Of a DNA stretch of 64,000 nt, positions 42,845 to 51,376 are shown in pieces (positions within the stretch are counted from its first letter, which is position 1; each line of letters begins with the position of its first letter). The stretch spans positions 124,001 to 188,000 of the forward strand of contig CAWCMK010000001.1 in assembly GCA_963796705.1 (NCBI GenBank). Direction: 5' to 3'. The DNA comes from VRUE01 sp963796705. GTDB taxonomy: Bacteria; Actinomycetota; Thermoleophilia; Solirubrobacterales; 70-9. Under the pieces are notes generated by a model. It did no database searches, had not been told where the DNA came from, and saw only the letters and a program-made list of their open reading frames with translations. Position numbers and translations under genes: made by a program.

Positions 42845-43858
42845 ATGGCCAGCGAGACGACGACCCCTCTCAGCTCTTCCCCCGACGTACAGGCCGGGGT
42901 CCCTGCCACCCCGGTCAGCCTCTCCCGTGTCGGGGTGAGCGGCGTCGAGAAGGTGATCCGAGTCAAAGCCGACGGTGGCGAGAACCTCTATCACGCGGAG
43001 TTCGAGTGCTTCGTCGACCTGAACCCCGGCCAGGCCGGGGTTCACATGTCGCGCTTCGAGGAGATCGTCGGTGAGGCAATCGACGCGGTCGTCTTGGGGG
43101 AGGCCTTCCGCGCCGAGATCCTCGCCGCCCATATCGCCCAGCGTGTGCGAGAGCGCCAGGCAGGACGACGGGCCGAGGTTTCGGTCCGCGCGAGCTACCC
43201 CGTGACGGTGACTACGCCGGTCAGCGGCATCGCGACCCAGGAGATCTACGTGCTCTTTGGCACCGCGGTCGACTCCGAACGTGGCACGCGGACCCTGACC
43301 GGGGTCCAGGCGCAGGGCATGACCGCCTGTCCGTGCGCCCAGGAGATGGTCGCCGGCCTTGGCCGCGAACGGCTCGCGCAGCAGGGGTTCTCAGGCGAGC
43401 AGATCGAGCTGGCGCTACAAGCGGTTCCGGTCGCGACCCACAACCAACGCGGGATCGGCACCCTGCACGTCGGCTGCCCCGAGGGCGGCCCGTCATGGAT
43501 CGACGCCCCGGATCTGCTGCGTATCGTCGAGAGCTCGATGAGCTCGGAGATTTATGAGCTGATGAAGCGCCCCGATGAGCTCTCGGTCGTCGCCAGAGCA
43601 CATGCCCGACCGCGCTTCGTCGAGGATTGCGTGCGCGAGATGGTGCGGCAGGTGGTCGAGGGCTACCGCGATCTGCCCGGGGAGGCGTTCGTCATGGCCC
43701 GCCAGGAGAACCTCGAGACGATCCACCGCCACACCGTCGTCGCGGAGCGCTACGGCACGCTCGCCGATCTGCGCGCCGAGCTGGAGGCTGGCGAGCACCG
43801 GCTGCGCCACATGACTCGTCGGGAATGGCTTGAGGGGACGCTCCCAGACGGTTCTTAG
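42845..43858 (+). CDS. folE2: GTP cyclohydrolase I type B (FolE2/MptA)
   Basis: 337 residues. MptA/FolE2 features GVEKVIRV, FVDLNPGQAGVHMSRFEEIV, and GMTACPCAQEMV with the metal-binding Cys; ARPRFVEDCVREM with C-terminal catalytic region. Makes dihydroneopterin triphosphate for folate, replacing FolE. Divergent from rpoD. Confidence 0.9.
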   Translation: MASETTTPLSSSPDVQAGVPATPVSLSRVGVSGVEKVIRVKADGGENLYHAEFECFVDLNPGQAGVHMSRFEEIVGEAIDAVVLGEAFRAEILAAHIAQRVRERQAGRRAEVSVRASYPVTVTTPVSGIATQEIYVLFGTAVDSERGTRTLTGVQAQGMTACPCAQEMVAGLGRERLAQQGFSGEQIELALQAVPVATHNQRGIGTLHVGCPEGGPSWIDAPDLLRIVESSMSSEIYELMKRPDELSVVARAHARPRFVEDCVREMVRQVVEGYRDLPGEAFVMARQENLETIHRHTVVAERYGTLADLRAELEAGEHRLRHMTRREWLEGTLPDGS

Positions 43859-43885
43859 CGATCCCGCGGCGCGCCCCGAGAACGA

Positions 43886-44461
43886 TTAATTTCGCCCGTG
43901 GCTGCGGCCAGCGGCCCCCGACATGCGCGGCCGTTCTGCCAGCCGTCTGCGAATCCCGAAGAAGTAGTCGGCGCCGCTGATGATGGTCGCCGCTACTGCC
44001 AGGTAGACCAGCACGTCGACCCAGGCCGGCGCGGGGTTGGCGGCGATCAGCGCGAAGACCGCCGCGATCTGCAGCACGGTCTTCACCTTGCCGAGCCAGC
44101 TGGCGGCAATCACGACGCCGCGCTCGGCCGCGATCGCCCGCATCACGGTGACCGCGAACTCGCGCGCGATGATCACCATCGCCACCCAGGCGGCCACCCG
44201 GTGAAGCGAGACCAGGGAGACGAGGGCGGCGGCGATCAGGAGCTTGTCGGCAATCGGGTCCATCAGCTTGCCGAACGTCGTGACCGCTTCGCGCGAACGG
44301 GCGAAATAACCGTCCAGGCCATCGGTCAGCGCCGCCAGCGCAAAGACCGCCGCCGCCAGGGCATCGCCGTTGGGGGTCTCGCCCAGCAGGGCCACGACCA
44401 CGACCGGGACGGCGAGGATGCGCAGCAGCGTGAGGGCGTTGGGGAGGTTGAGTGGGAACAC
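43886..44461 (-). CDS. pgsA: CDP-diacylglycerol-glycerol-3-phosphate 3-phosphatidyltransferase
   Basis: 191 residues. CDP-alcohol phosphatidyltransferase motif DGLDGYFARSREAVTTFGKLMDPIAD, i.e. DG-x2-AR-x8-G-x3-D-x3-D, and about five membrane helices. First step of phosphatidylglycerol synthesis. It is last in a leftward run behind the MMPL transporter (6-bp gap). Confidence 0.92.
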   Translation of the reverse strand: MFPLNLPNALTLLRILAVPVVVVALLGETPNGDALAAAVFALAALTDGLDGYFARSREAVTTFGKLMDPIADKLLIAAALVSLVSLHRVAAWVAMVIIAREFAVTVMRAIAAERGVVIAASWLGKVKTVLQIAAVFALIAANPAPAWVDVLVYLAVAATIISGADYFFGIRRRLAERPRMSGAAGRSHGRN

Positions 44462-44467
44462 GCCCCC

Positions 44468-46669
44468 TCAGTCTCCCCCTCCCTCGGCCAGCTTGGCGTC
44501 GCGCCTGGCGAAGAACTCCTCGCCCTCGATGCTGATGTGGGGGATGACCCGACCCAACCAGTGGGGAAGCCACCAGGCCCGCTTGCCGAGCAGGACCATT
44601 ACGGCGGGCACGAGCAGACAGCGCACGATCGTCGAGTCGATCGCGATCGCGACGGCCAGACCGACCCCGAACTCCTTGACGATCGGGTTGCCGTTGAGGA
44701 CGAAGCTGGTGAAGACGCAGACCATGATTGCCGCCGCCGAGGTGATCACCCGACCGGTGTTGGCCAGCCCTTCGATCACCGCCTCCTTCTCGTCTCCACT
44801 ATCGCGGTAGTGCTCACGCATCTGCGTGAGGAGGAAGACCTCGTAGTCCATCGAGAGGCCGAAGAGGATCGCAAACATCAGCAAGGGCACAAAGCTGACA
44901 ATCGGGATCGACCGATCCAGGCCGATCAAGGAGGTGCCCCAGCCGAGCTGGAAAACCGCGGTCACCACCCCGTAGGCTGCGGCCACAGAGAGCAGGTTCA
45001 TGACCGCAGCCTTGACGGGGACCAGCAGGGAGCGGAAGGCCAGTAGCAGGACGATGAAGCTGAGGCCGACGACGATGGCAATCATCAACGGTAGTTTTTC
45101 GGCGATCTGCGTGGCGAGGTCGATGTAGCCCGCGGTCTGACCGCCGACATAGGCGACAGCGCCGCTCCCGTGCAAGGCCTGGGGGATCGTCGTGTCGCGC
45201 AGGTCTTCGACCAGGGTCACGGTCTCATCGGCCCAGGGAGCCGACTTGGAGATCGCCGTGAAGACCGCGACCGTTCCCGCCTTATCAAGGTTCGGTTCGG
45301 AAACCGCGGCGACATCGGATGCCTTTGAGACTCCCTTCTCGAGCACCGGCAGGCGCTGGCTGGCTTCCTGCGGCGTCTTGAACTGCGCCGTGACCAGCAG
45401 AGGCCCGTTGACGCCAGGGCCAAAGCCCTTGGTCAGCGAGTCGTAGTTCTGGCGCGCGGTCGTCGACTTGGGTAGGGCGCTGAGGTCGTTCTGACCCAGC
45501 TCAAGCTGGAAGATCGGCAGGGCGAGCACGACCAGGATCGTGAGCGCCACGAGCGCCGAGGGCCAGGGACGGTTCGCGACGCCCCGCGCCCAACGGCGCC
45601 AGCCGTGCGGCTCGCCATCTTCACCGCCAGAGCCGGTGCCCGGAACCCGCAGGGAGTCGATGTGGGGACCCAGCGCACCGAGCATCGCCGGCAACAGCGT
45701 CGATGCGGCACAGACCGCAACGACCACCGCGATCGCCGCCGTGAAGCCGAGCGTGCTGACCAGCGGGATGCCGGCAAAGCCCAGCGAACAGAGCGCGATC
45801 ACCACCGTGAAGCCGGCGAAGACCACCGCTCCGCCGGCGGTCGCCGTGGCACGGGCGATCGACTCGCGCAGCTCCATTCCGTCGCCAAGCTGGAGTTTGT
45901 GGCGGGTGACGATGAAAAGCGCGTAATCGATGCCGACTCCGAGTCCGATCATCGTCGCCAGGGTCGAGGCGACGCTCGGCACTTCGACGACGTTCTCGAG
46001 CAGGCGGATAATCGAGAGCGAGATAGCCAGGCCGACGATCGCCGAGCCAATCGGCATCACCATCGCGGTCGCAGTCCCGAAGGCGAACAGCAGAATGACG
46101 ATCGCGGCGGCGATGCCGATCGCGTCGCTGATACCTGTGCTGGGCTTGGAGAGCTGCTGACCGACGTAGCTGCCGACCGAGGTCTCAAGGCCCGCCCCGC
46201 GGGCCGGGGCGGCCGCGTTGAGGATCGCCTGCGCCTGTTCTTCGTCCAGTTCACCCGGACCGACGCCGAGCACGACCGGCGTGTAGGCAACGCTTCGATC
46301 CTTGCTCAGCAGACCTGCCGCGGCGCCCTCCTTGCTGAGCGGACTGAGGGCCGAATTGACGTCGGGCATCGCTTCCAGGCGCCCGATCGTTTCTTCGATC
46401 GCCTTAGCGTACCTCGGCTGGGTGAGCGGGCCTGACTTCGATTCGAAGGCGAGCGGGTTGCTGCCAAAGGCCTGTTCGGGCAGCTTTTCTTCCATCAATT
46501 CGGTCGCCTTTGTCGAGCCGGTTCCGGGAAGCGTCAGGTTGTCGTTCGTCTTGTCGCCCGAGGCCTGTCCGGCGAGGACGAGGATCACCGCGGCTAGCAG
46601 CCAGGCGGCGATCGTCGGGTAGTGATGACGAGAGCAAAACCTGCCGATCGCATAGAGCGGGGCGGTCAC
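44468..46669 (-). CDS. MMPL-family transporter
   Basis: 733 residues. Two RND-like halves: large extracytoplasmic loops after helices 1 and 7 and membrane bundles with GLGVGIDYALFIVTRHKLQL in the first half and LFGLSMDYEVFLLTQMREHYRDSGDEKEAV in the second, the duplicated GxxxDY motifs of proton relay. Actinobacterial MmpL proteins export lipids. GTG 46669, 7 bp from the ferritin-like gene. Confidence 0.92.
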   Translation of the reverse strand: MTAPLYAIGRFCSRHHYPTIAAWLLAAVILVLAGQASGDKTNDNLTLPGTGSTKATELMEEKLPEQAFGSNPLAFESKSGPLTQPRYAKAIEETIGRLEAMPDVNSALSPLSKEGAAAGLLSKDRSVAYTPVVLGVGPGELDEEQAQAILNAAAPARGAGLETSVGSYVGQQLSKPSTGISDAIGIAAAIVILLFAFGTATAMVMPIGSAIVGLAISLSIIRLLENVVEVPSVASTLATMIGLGVGIDYALFIVTRHKLQLGDGMELRESIARATATAGGAVVFAGFTVVIALCSLGFAGIPLVSTLGFTAAIAVVVAVCAASTLLPAMLGALGPHIDSLRVPGTGSGGEDGEPHGWRRWARGVANRPWPSALVALTILVVLALPIFQLELGQNDLSALPKSTTARQNYDSLTKGFGPGVNGPLLVTAQFKTPQEASQRLPVLEKGVSKASDVAAVSEPNLDKAGTVAVFTAISKSAPWADETVTLVEDLRDTTIPQALHGSGAVAYVGGQTAGYIDLATQIAEKLPLMIAIVVGLSFIVLLLAFRSLLVPVKAAVMNLLSVAAAYGVVTAVFQLGWGTSLIGLDRSIPIVSFVPLLMFAILFGLSMDYEVFLLTQMREHYRDSGDEKEAVIEGLANTGRVITSAAAIMVCVFTSFVLNGNPIVKEFGVGLAVAIAIDSTIVRCLLVPAVMVLLGKRAWWLPHWLGRVIPHISIEGEEFFARRDAKLAEGGGD

Positions 46670-46676
46670 CGCGCAA

Positions 46677-47303
46677 TCATCCCTTACCGCCAGGCGGCGC
46701 AGCGCCTCGACCGGGTTCCGGCGGCGGAATTTCGCCGGTATCGAAGGAGTCTGGTACCGCTTCCAAGAGATCGGAGCCGAGCAATTGGCGCAGGACCACC
46801 AGGTGCTGGGCCTCGTTTGCGGCGATCGAAGCGGCGAAGGATTGCGGCGCCGGGGTCGAGAACTGGGGGACGTCGTCCAGGAAGTGAGTCAGCTGGGAGC
46901 CGGTCAGTTCGTAGATGAAGCGCAGGTACTCGCCTTCGCTTTCCACTTCTGAGTAGTCAGGCGCTTCGGGTTCGGTTTCGACCTGCCCACCGAGGCCACG
47001 GATCGCCTGGGTCCACCCGTCGATGTGTTCCTGCTCCTGAGCGAGGTAGCGACGCAGGATGGCGCGCCGGCGCGGGTCCTCGACGAATGCCCGGGCCCTG
47101 CCATAGGCCCGGGCAAGCGTCATGTCCTGGCCAATCGCGATGTTGATGATTTCGGCGTCGCGTTCCTTTTCACGGCTCGCCGCCGGATTGCCGTTGGCAC
47201 CACATCCGATGAGGAGCGCTACTGCCACCAGTGGAATGCCCCCCAGGGCGCGGGTGGGGTGCGCTAAACCACCGCGTCCCCGGCTCCTCCCCCGACTGGT
47301 CAT
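46677..47303 (-). CDS. Ferritin-like domain lipoprotein
   Basis: 208 residues. Export signal ending in a lipobox-like LLIGCG. Helices with paired Glu/His (AEIINIAIGQDMTLARAY, YLAQEQEHIDGW, SIAANEAQHLVVLRQL) fit a four-helix ferritin-like bundle of the DUF4439-type or related. Upstream of the MMPL gene and probably co-transcribed. Whether it binds metal is unknown. Confidence 0.75.
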   Translation of the reverse strand: MTSRGRSRGRGGLAHPTRALGGIPLVAVALLIGCGANGNPAASREKERDAEIINIAIGQDMTLARAYGRARAFVEDPRRRAILRRYLAQEQEHIDGWTQAIRGLGGQVETEPEAPDYSEVESEGEYLRFIYELTGSQLTHFLDDVPQFSTPAPQSFAASIAANEAQHLVVLRQLLGSDLLEAVPDSFDTGEIPPPEPGRGAAPPGGKG

Positions 47304-47414
47304 CGGCGGATCGTATTGCCACTCGCCCCGCCAGACCCGCCTGGAAGCATGCCGGCTTGAGCGAACGCACGACCTCGACGCAGCGACCGGCGGCGGGGAT
47401 GATTCAGTTCACCG

Positions 47415-48098
47415 ATGAGCGCGAGGAAACTGCAACGCCTGGCCAGCGAGATCCATGCCTGCCAGCTCTGTCCACGGCTCGTTGAGTGGCGCGAGGCGCA
47501 GGCCGTCGAGCCGCCGCGGCGCTACCGCGGGCAGGACTACTGGGCGCGACCCCTGAGCGGCTTTGGAGACCCCGACGCGCGCCTCGCCTTGGTCGGGCTG
47601 GCCCCGGCGGCACATGGAGCCAACCGCACAGGCCGAATGTTCACCGGGGATCGCTCCGGTGACTGGCTTTACGCGGCCTTGCACCGAGCCGGCCTTGCCA
47701 ACCAGCCGGAATCGATCTCACGCGAGGACGGACTGCGACTGCGAGGCGCCTACGTCACCGCCGTGGTCCGCTGCGCTCCGCCCGCAAACAGACCCTCTCC
47801 ACAGGAGCGTGACAACTGCCTCCCCTTCCTACAGCGCGAGCTGACGCTGCTGCACCGCTGCCGGACGATCCTCGCCCTCGGGGCCTTCGGCTGGGAGGGG
47901 TCACTGCGCGCCCTGCGTGGGCTCAACGTTGATACTCCCCGCCCCCGCCCCCGCTTCGCACACGAAGCGGTCGCCCGGCTCGGGGAGTGGACGCTGGTCG
48001 GCTCCTACCACCCCAGTCAGCAAAACACCTTCACCGGGCGCCTGACCCAGCCGATGCTCGACACCGCGCTCGGCCGCGCCCTGGAGCTGGCCCGCTAG
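47415..48098 (+). CDS. Uracil-DNA glycosylase, family 5 (UDGb)
   Basis: 227 residues. Cys pair at the N-terminus (CQLCPRL) for the Fe-S cluster, motif 1 GLAPAAHGANRTGRMFTGDRSGDWLY, and motif 2 SYHPSQQNTFTGRL. These define the family-5 enzyme, which removes uracil and some oxidised bases. The Cys cluster is completed by VVRCAPP and HRCRTI. Confidence 0.92.
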   Translation: MSARKLQRLASEIHACQLCPRLVEWREAQAVEPPRRYRGQDYWARPLSGFGDPDARLALVGLAPAAHGANRTGRMFTGDRSGDWLYAALHRAGLANQPESISREDGLRLRGAYVTAVVRCAPPANRPSPQERDNCLPFLQRELTLLHRCRTILALGAFGWEGSLRALRGLNVDTPRPRPRFAHEAVARLGEWTLVGSYHPSQQNTFTGRLTQPMLDTALGRALELAR

Positions 48099-48110
48099 GT
48101 TGGGCGAGCA

Positions 48111-48575
48111 ATGCCGACCCTCGCCAGGACCAGAGCGCTCCCCGGCACATTCGTGCTCGCCGCCCTCCTGGCGGGCGCGGCGCTCGCGGGCTGCGGCTCC
48201 TCCGCTGAAACGACCGGGTCCTCCGGCCAAGCGCCCGGCGGCGGCAAGGGAGGTGCCGCCGCCGAAGCGAGCTCGAAGATGAGGACGCCGAGAGCGGGGC
48301 GGAAACCCTCAGAAGCACCGCTTGGCGCCGCGGTGGAAAGCTGCGGCGGCACCCGACCGCATGAAACGACGCGAGTCCTGGGCGCCTCGTGCGCCGAAGC
48401 GCGGCGGGTTGTCGCGGCCTGGGTCCACACTCGCTCCTGCGCCCCCGGAACCGAAGCCTCGCGCGCCTCCTGCACAATCGGAAACTACGGCTGCATCGCG
48501 GTGCGAACCGAACGGGGAATCGACGTCAACTGCGCCCGCGCCGGCCACTCGATTTCCTTCATTCGGCCCAGCTGA
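48111..48575 (+). CDS. Putative lipoprotein
   Basis: 154 residues. Signal peptide with lipobox LAGC (Cys near 28), Ser/Gly-rich linker, then a compact Cys-rich domain (SCGG, SCAEA, SCAPG, SCTIGNYGC, NCARAG) of the kind that would be disulphide-stabilised outside the cell. No family recognised. It starts 12 bp after the glycosylase and overlaps the 3' end of the convergent channel gene by 17 bp. Confidence 0.6.
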   Translation: MPTLARTRALPGTFVLAALLAGAALAGCGSSAETTGSSGQAPGGGKGGAAAEASSKMRTPRAGRKPSEAPLGAAVESCGGTRPHETTRVLGASCAEARRVVAAWVHTRSCAPGTEASRASCTIGNYGCIAVRTERGIDVNCARAGHSISFIRPS

Positions 48576-49185
48576 TCCAGACCCGCCGCAGGACCGGCTC
48601 CAAGAGGAGCGCCAGCCAGACGAACTGGGCGACCGCCGCGTCGATCAGAGCGACGGGAATCGAGACCAGGAAGATCGCGGCGATGATCGCCGAGCGAAGC
48701 CGGAAATCCCGCGCCTGTTCGGGTGGGTGCTTGGCCAATCCCGCCCGATGGGCGTCGCCGAACGTCAGGCTGCCAACCAGCACCGCCCCGGAGAGATTCG
48801 CTGCATAGAGAACGTCCGCCGCCGCATCGCCGCCATGCTCGCCCAGCACGCTGCTGCTGAAGGGGACGAGGACGATCCACCCCAGGTAGAAGATGTTGAG
48901 TGCCAGCAGCCGTCCGTCAAAGCCGATGACTTCGGCGAAGAAGCGATGGTGCACGACCCAGAAACGGCCGATCACCGCGAAGCTGAGCGCGTAGGCAAAG
49001 AAATTCTGGCGTTCTTCCCAGAGCGCGCTGGCGAGACTCTCGCCCTGCAGGTGAGCAGGAATTTTGAGGTTCAGGACCAGCAGCGTGATCGCGATCGCGA
49101 AGACGCCGTCGCTGAAGGCGACGATGCGCGAAAACTCGATCTCGTTCTGCTCGCGTCGCTGTGGGGTCCTTGGCTTCCCGATCAC
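48559..49185 (-). CDS. TMEM175-like (DUF1211) potassium channel protein
   Basis: 208 residues, six predicted helices. The start has RIVAFSDGVFAIAITLLVLNLKIP, the FSDGxFAIAxTLL signature of the TMEM175 family whose bacterial members are tetrameric K+ channels. ATG start; the gene reads toward the lipoprotein gene. Confidence 0.88.
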   Translation of the reverse strand: MIGKPRTPQRREQNEIEFSRIVAFSDGVFAIAITLLVLNLKIPAHLQGESLASALWEERQNFFAYALSFAVIGRFWVVHHRFFAEVIGFDGRLLALNIFYLGWIVLVPFSSSVLGEHGGDAAADVLYAANLSGAVLVGSLTFGDAHRAGLAKHPPEQARDFRLRSAIIAAIFLVSIPVALIDAAVAQFVWLALLLEPVLRRVWISWAE

Positions 49186-49249
49186 CGGATCATCGAGCCT
49201 CGACGCGACGGAACCGCTGCCAGATTCCCGCCTAGAATGGAACCGACCC

Positions 49250-49322
49250 GCCGGCGTAGCTCAGTTGGTAGAGCACTTCACTCGTAATGAAGGGGTCCCC
49301 GGTTCAAGTCCGGGCGTCGGCT
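49250..49322 (+). tRNA. tRNA-Thr(CGT), insertion site of the mobile element
   Basis: 73-nt cloverleaf. Acceptor GCCGGCG/CGTCGGC (with one G-U pair), D arm TAGCTCAGTTGGTAGAGC, anticodon stem CTTCA/TGAAG with anticodon CGT, T arm CCCCGGTTCAAGTCCGGGG-like, discriminator T. Its 3' 42 bases (49281-49322) recur exactly at 63465-63506, so the gene has been kept intact by integration. Confidence 0.95.
49281..49322 (+). repeat. Attachment site, left (attL)
   Basis: 42 bp from the anticodon loop to the discriminator of tRNA-Thr; identical to 63465-63506. Flanks differ immediately outside. Confidence 0.9.
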
Positions 49323-49380
49323 CTTAAAAGCCCAGCAAATAGCCATATTTAGCGAGCGGCATGATCGGGGCGGACGAAAA

Positions 49381-49402
49381 TATGTCCCGAATATGTCCCA
49401 AG
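49381..49402 (+). repeat. Paired TGTCCC repeats, left (candidate arm site)
   Basis: TGTCCCGAATATGTCCCAAG: two TGTCCC words 11 bp apart just inside attL and before the likely integrase start. A near match occurs inverted at 63285-63307, and a third related copy at 63359-63381. Confidence 0.5.
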
Positions 49403-49422
49403 AGGGCGCTAGAGTGGTGTGC

Positions 49423-50586
49423 ATGGCAGCTCGCCAAGCACCGGCCAGGGAGCCTTCGGGACACGTCTTCCGGGTCGACCGCAAGCGCGGCCCGCAGTGG
49501 TACGCCAAGTACCGGCTGCCGGATGGACGCCAGCTCCAGCGCCGCATCGGGCCGGCCTGGACCGAACGCGGCCGGCCGGCGACCGGCTACTTCACCAAGC
49601 GCACCGCTGAGGCCTGGCTGCGCGGGCTGCTCGACGAAGCGCGGCGCGGGACGCTGCCGGGACTGGTCAAGACCGACGTAACCTTCGCCGAGGCGGCGGA
49701 GGAATGGCTGCGCTACGTCGAGCACGACCGCGACCGCAAGCCCTCGACGATCGCCGGCTACCGGGCGCTGCTGAGATCGCAGCTGCTACCCGAGTTCGGC
49801 GAGAGGTCGATCGAGTCGATCACGACGCCGATGATCGAGTCGTGGATCGGGGGCGTCGATCGCTCACCGGCGACGCGGACCAAGGCGCTCGTCCTGATGC
49901 ACGGCATCTTCAAGCGGGCGCGCAAGCTCTACGGCCTGCCCTTCAACCCGGTCGCCGACGTGGAGAAGCCGCCGGCGCGCCAAAGCGGCGACATCGACGT
50001 CTTCTCCCCCGAGGAGGTCATGGCGCTGGTCCGCGCGGCCGCGTCCGACCAGGACGCCGCGATCTACCTGACCGCCGCCTTCACCGGCCTGCGCCGCGGC
50101 GAGCTGCTGGCGCTGCGCTGGCGCGACGTGGACTTCGGCGGCCAGGTGATCCGCGTGCGCGCCAGCTACGCCGAGGGCGCGCTGACGACGCCGAAGTCCG
50201 GCAAGGTCCGCTCGGTCCCGATGGCGCCGGACGTGGCCGAGGCCCTGGCGAAGCTCGGCCAGCGCGACCGCTGGACCGGCGACGACGATCTCGTCTTCGT
50301 CGGCCAGGCCGGCAGCTACCTCGACGGCCGCGCCCTCCGCCGTCGCTACGACTCGGCCCTCAAGCGAGCCGATCTCCGCAAGCTCCGCTTCCACGATCTA
50401 CGCCATACCTTCGGCACCCGCATGATCGCCAAGGCCGACATCCGCCGCGTCCAGGAGTGGATGGGCCACGCCGACATCCAGACGACGATGAAGTACCTCC
50501 ACTACGCCCCGCGCGAGGAGGACGCCGCCCTCGTCGCCGAGGCGTTCAAGCCCGCCGCGCCACAGACGCCGATCCAGTCCGAATAA
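49423..50586 (+). CDS. int: Tyrosine-recombinase integrase
   Basis: About 387 residues. AP2-like arm-binding N-terminus (GHVFRVDRKRGPQWYAKYRLPDG), SAM-like core-binding domain (TFAEAAEEWLRYVEHDRDRKPSTIAGYRALL) and catalytic domain with Arg in GLRRGELLALRWRD, Lys in KSGKVRSVP, HDLRH, GHADIQTTMKYLHY with the nucleophile Tyr. All catalytic residues are present, so it is probably active. ATG 49423 is preferred over 49393, which falls within the arm-site repeats. It lies next to tRNA-Thr as usual. Confidence 0.93.
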   Translation: MAARQAPAREPSGHVFRVDRKRGPQWYAKYRLPDGRQLQRRIGPAWTERGRPATGYFTKRTAEAWLRGLLDEARRGTLPGLVKTDVTFAEAAEEWLRYVEHDRDRKPSTIAGYRALLRSQLLPEFGERSIESITTPMIESWIGGVDRSPATRTKALVLMHGIFKRARKLYGLPFNPVADVEKPPARQSGDIDVFSPEEVMALVRAAASDQDAAIYLTAAFTGLRRGELLALRWRDVDFGGQVIRVRASYAEGALTTPKSGKVRSVPMAPDVAEALAKLGQRDRWTGDDDLVFVGQAGSYLDGRALRRRYDSALKRADLRKLRFHDLRHTFGTRMIAKADIRRVQEWMGHADIQTTMKYLHYAPREEDAALVAEAFKPAAPQTPIQSE

Positions 50587-50596
50587 TCGCTGCCCC

Positions 50597-51220
50597 GTGA
50601 AGACCAACTTCTACGTCGACGCCTTCAACCTCTACTACGGATCATTGAGGGGAACGCCCCACAAGTGGCTGGATCTGGCCGCTCTGTTCGAGCGGGTATT
50701 CCCGAGAAACGAAGTCCATCGCATCAGGTACTTCACGGCCCGCGTTGACCGTCGCCCGCCCCACTTCCAGCAGCACCAACAGCAACAGGCGTACCTGCGC
50801 GCGCTCGACACGATCCCCTGCCTCTCGATCCACTACGGGCAGTTCCGCACCCGGCCGGTGCAGATGCGCCTTGAGAAGCCGCGTAGGGTCGGGCCGAAGA
50901 CCGTCCGGGTGCTCAAGACTGAGGAGAAGGGCTCGGACGTGAACCTCGCGTCGTACCTGCTTCTCGACGCCTTCCGCGAAGACTGCGAGGTCGCGGTGGT
51001 CGTCTCGAACGACGCCGACCTCAAGACTCCGATCGAGTTGGCGATCGGCGAGCTTGGCATCCGCGTAGGCGTCCTCAATCCCCACCCGGCAGAGAAACGG
51101 AGCCTCGACCTTCGGCCGACGTTCATCAAACAACTGCGCCGAGGGCCGATCGCTGCGAGTCAATTCGCGCCGGTCCTCCAAGACGACGGCGGGGAGATCC
51201 GCAAGCCAAAGGGTTGGTAG
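50597..51220 (+). CDS. NYN-domain (PIN-like) putative ribonuclease
   Basis: 207 residues. NYN/LabA-like fold: N-terminal Asp in FYVDAFNLYYG, KGSDVNLASYLLLDAF (Asp), and VSNDADLKTPIELA (Asp pair) supply the acidic metal-binding residues of this nuclease family. GTG start 11 bp after the integrase stop, so likely co-transcribed. Its role in an IME is not established; it may act on RNA in host defence or element control. Confidence 0.83.
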   Translation: MKTNFYVDAFNLYYGSLRGTPHKWLDLAALFERVFPRNEVHRIRYFTARVDRRPPHFQQHQQQQAYLRALDTIPCLSIHYGQFRTRPVQMRLEKPRRVGPKTVRVLKTEEKGSDVNLASYLLLDAFREDCEVAVVVSNDADLKTPIELAIGELGIRVGVLNPHPAEKRSLDLRPTFIKQLRRGPIAASQFAPVLQDDGGEIRKPKGW

Positions 51221-51238
51221 AGGCCCCTTAAAATCGCT

Positions 51239-51260
51239 GAGGCCCGCCGAAGCGGGCCTC
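51239..51260. terminator. Bidirectional terminator hairpin
   Basis: Perfect 9-bp stem GAGGCCCGC/GCGGGCCTC with CGAA loop between the convergent NYN and relaxase genes. A smaller AGCC-GAAG-CGGCT hairpin follows at about 51270-51282. No long T run on either side. Confidence 0.6.
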
Positions 51261-51376
51261 GCACCCAGCAGCCGAAGCGGCTGGGGGGATGGATCAAGAA
51301 TAGTCCGGCCGGCCGGACGTTGCAAGCTGAGAAGACTGTGCAACTCGCTTCGCGGCTGAGCCGCCAAGCACCCTCG

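Noticed and set aside
49278..49547. Minus-strand frame ending RPDLNRGPLHYE, and a similar one at 63084-63491
   Set aside because: Both are reverse translations of the tRNA-Thr 3' sequence. They were useful only in revealing the attR copy.
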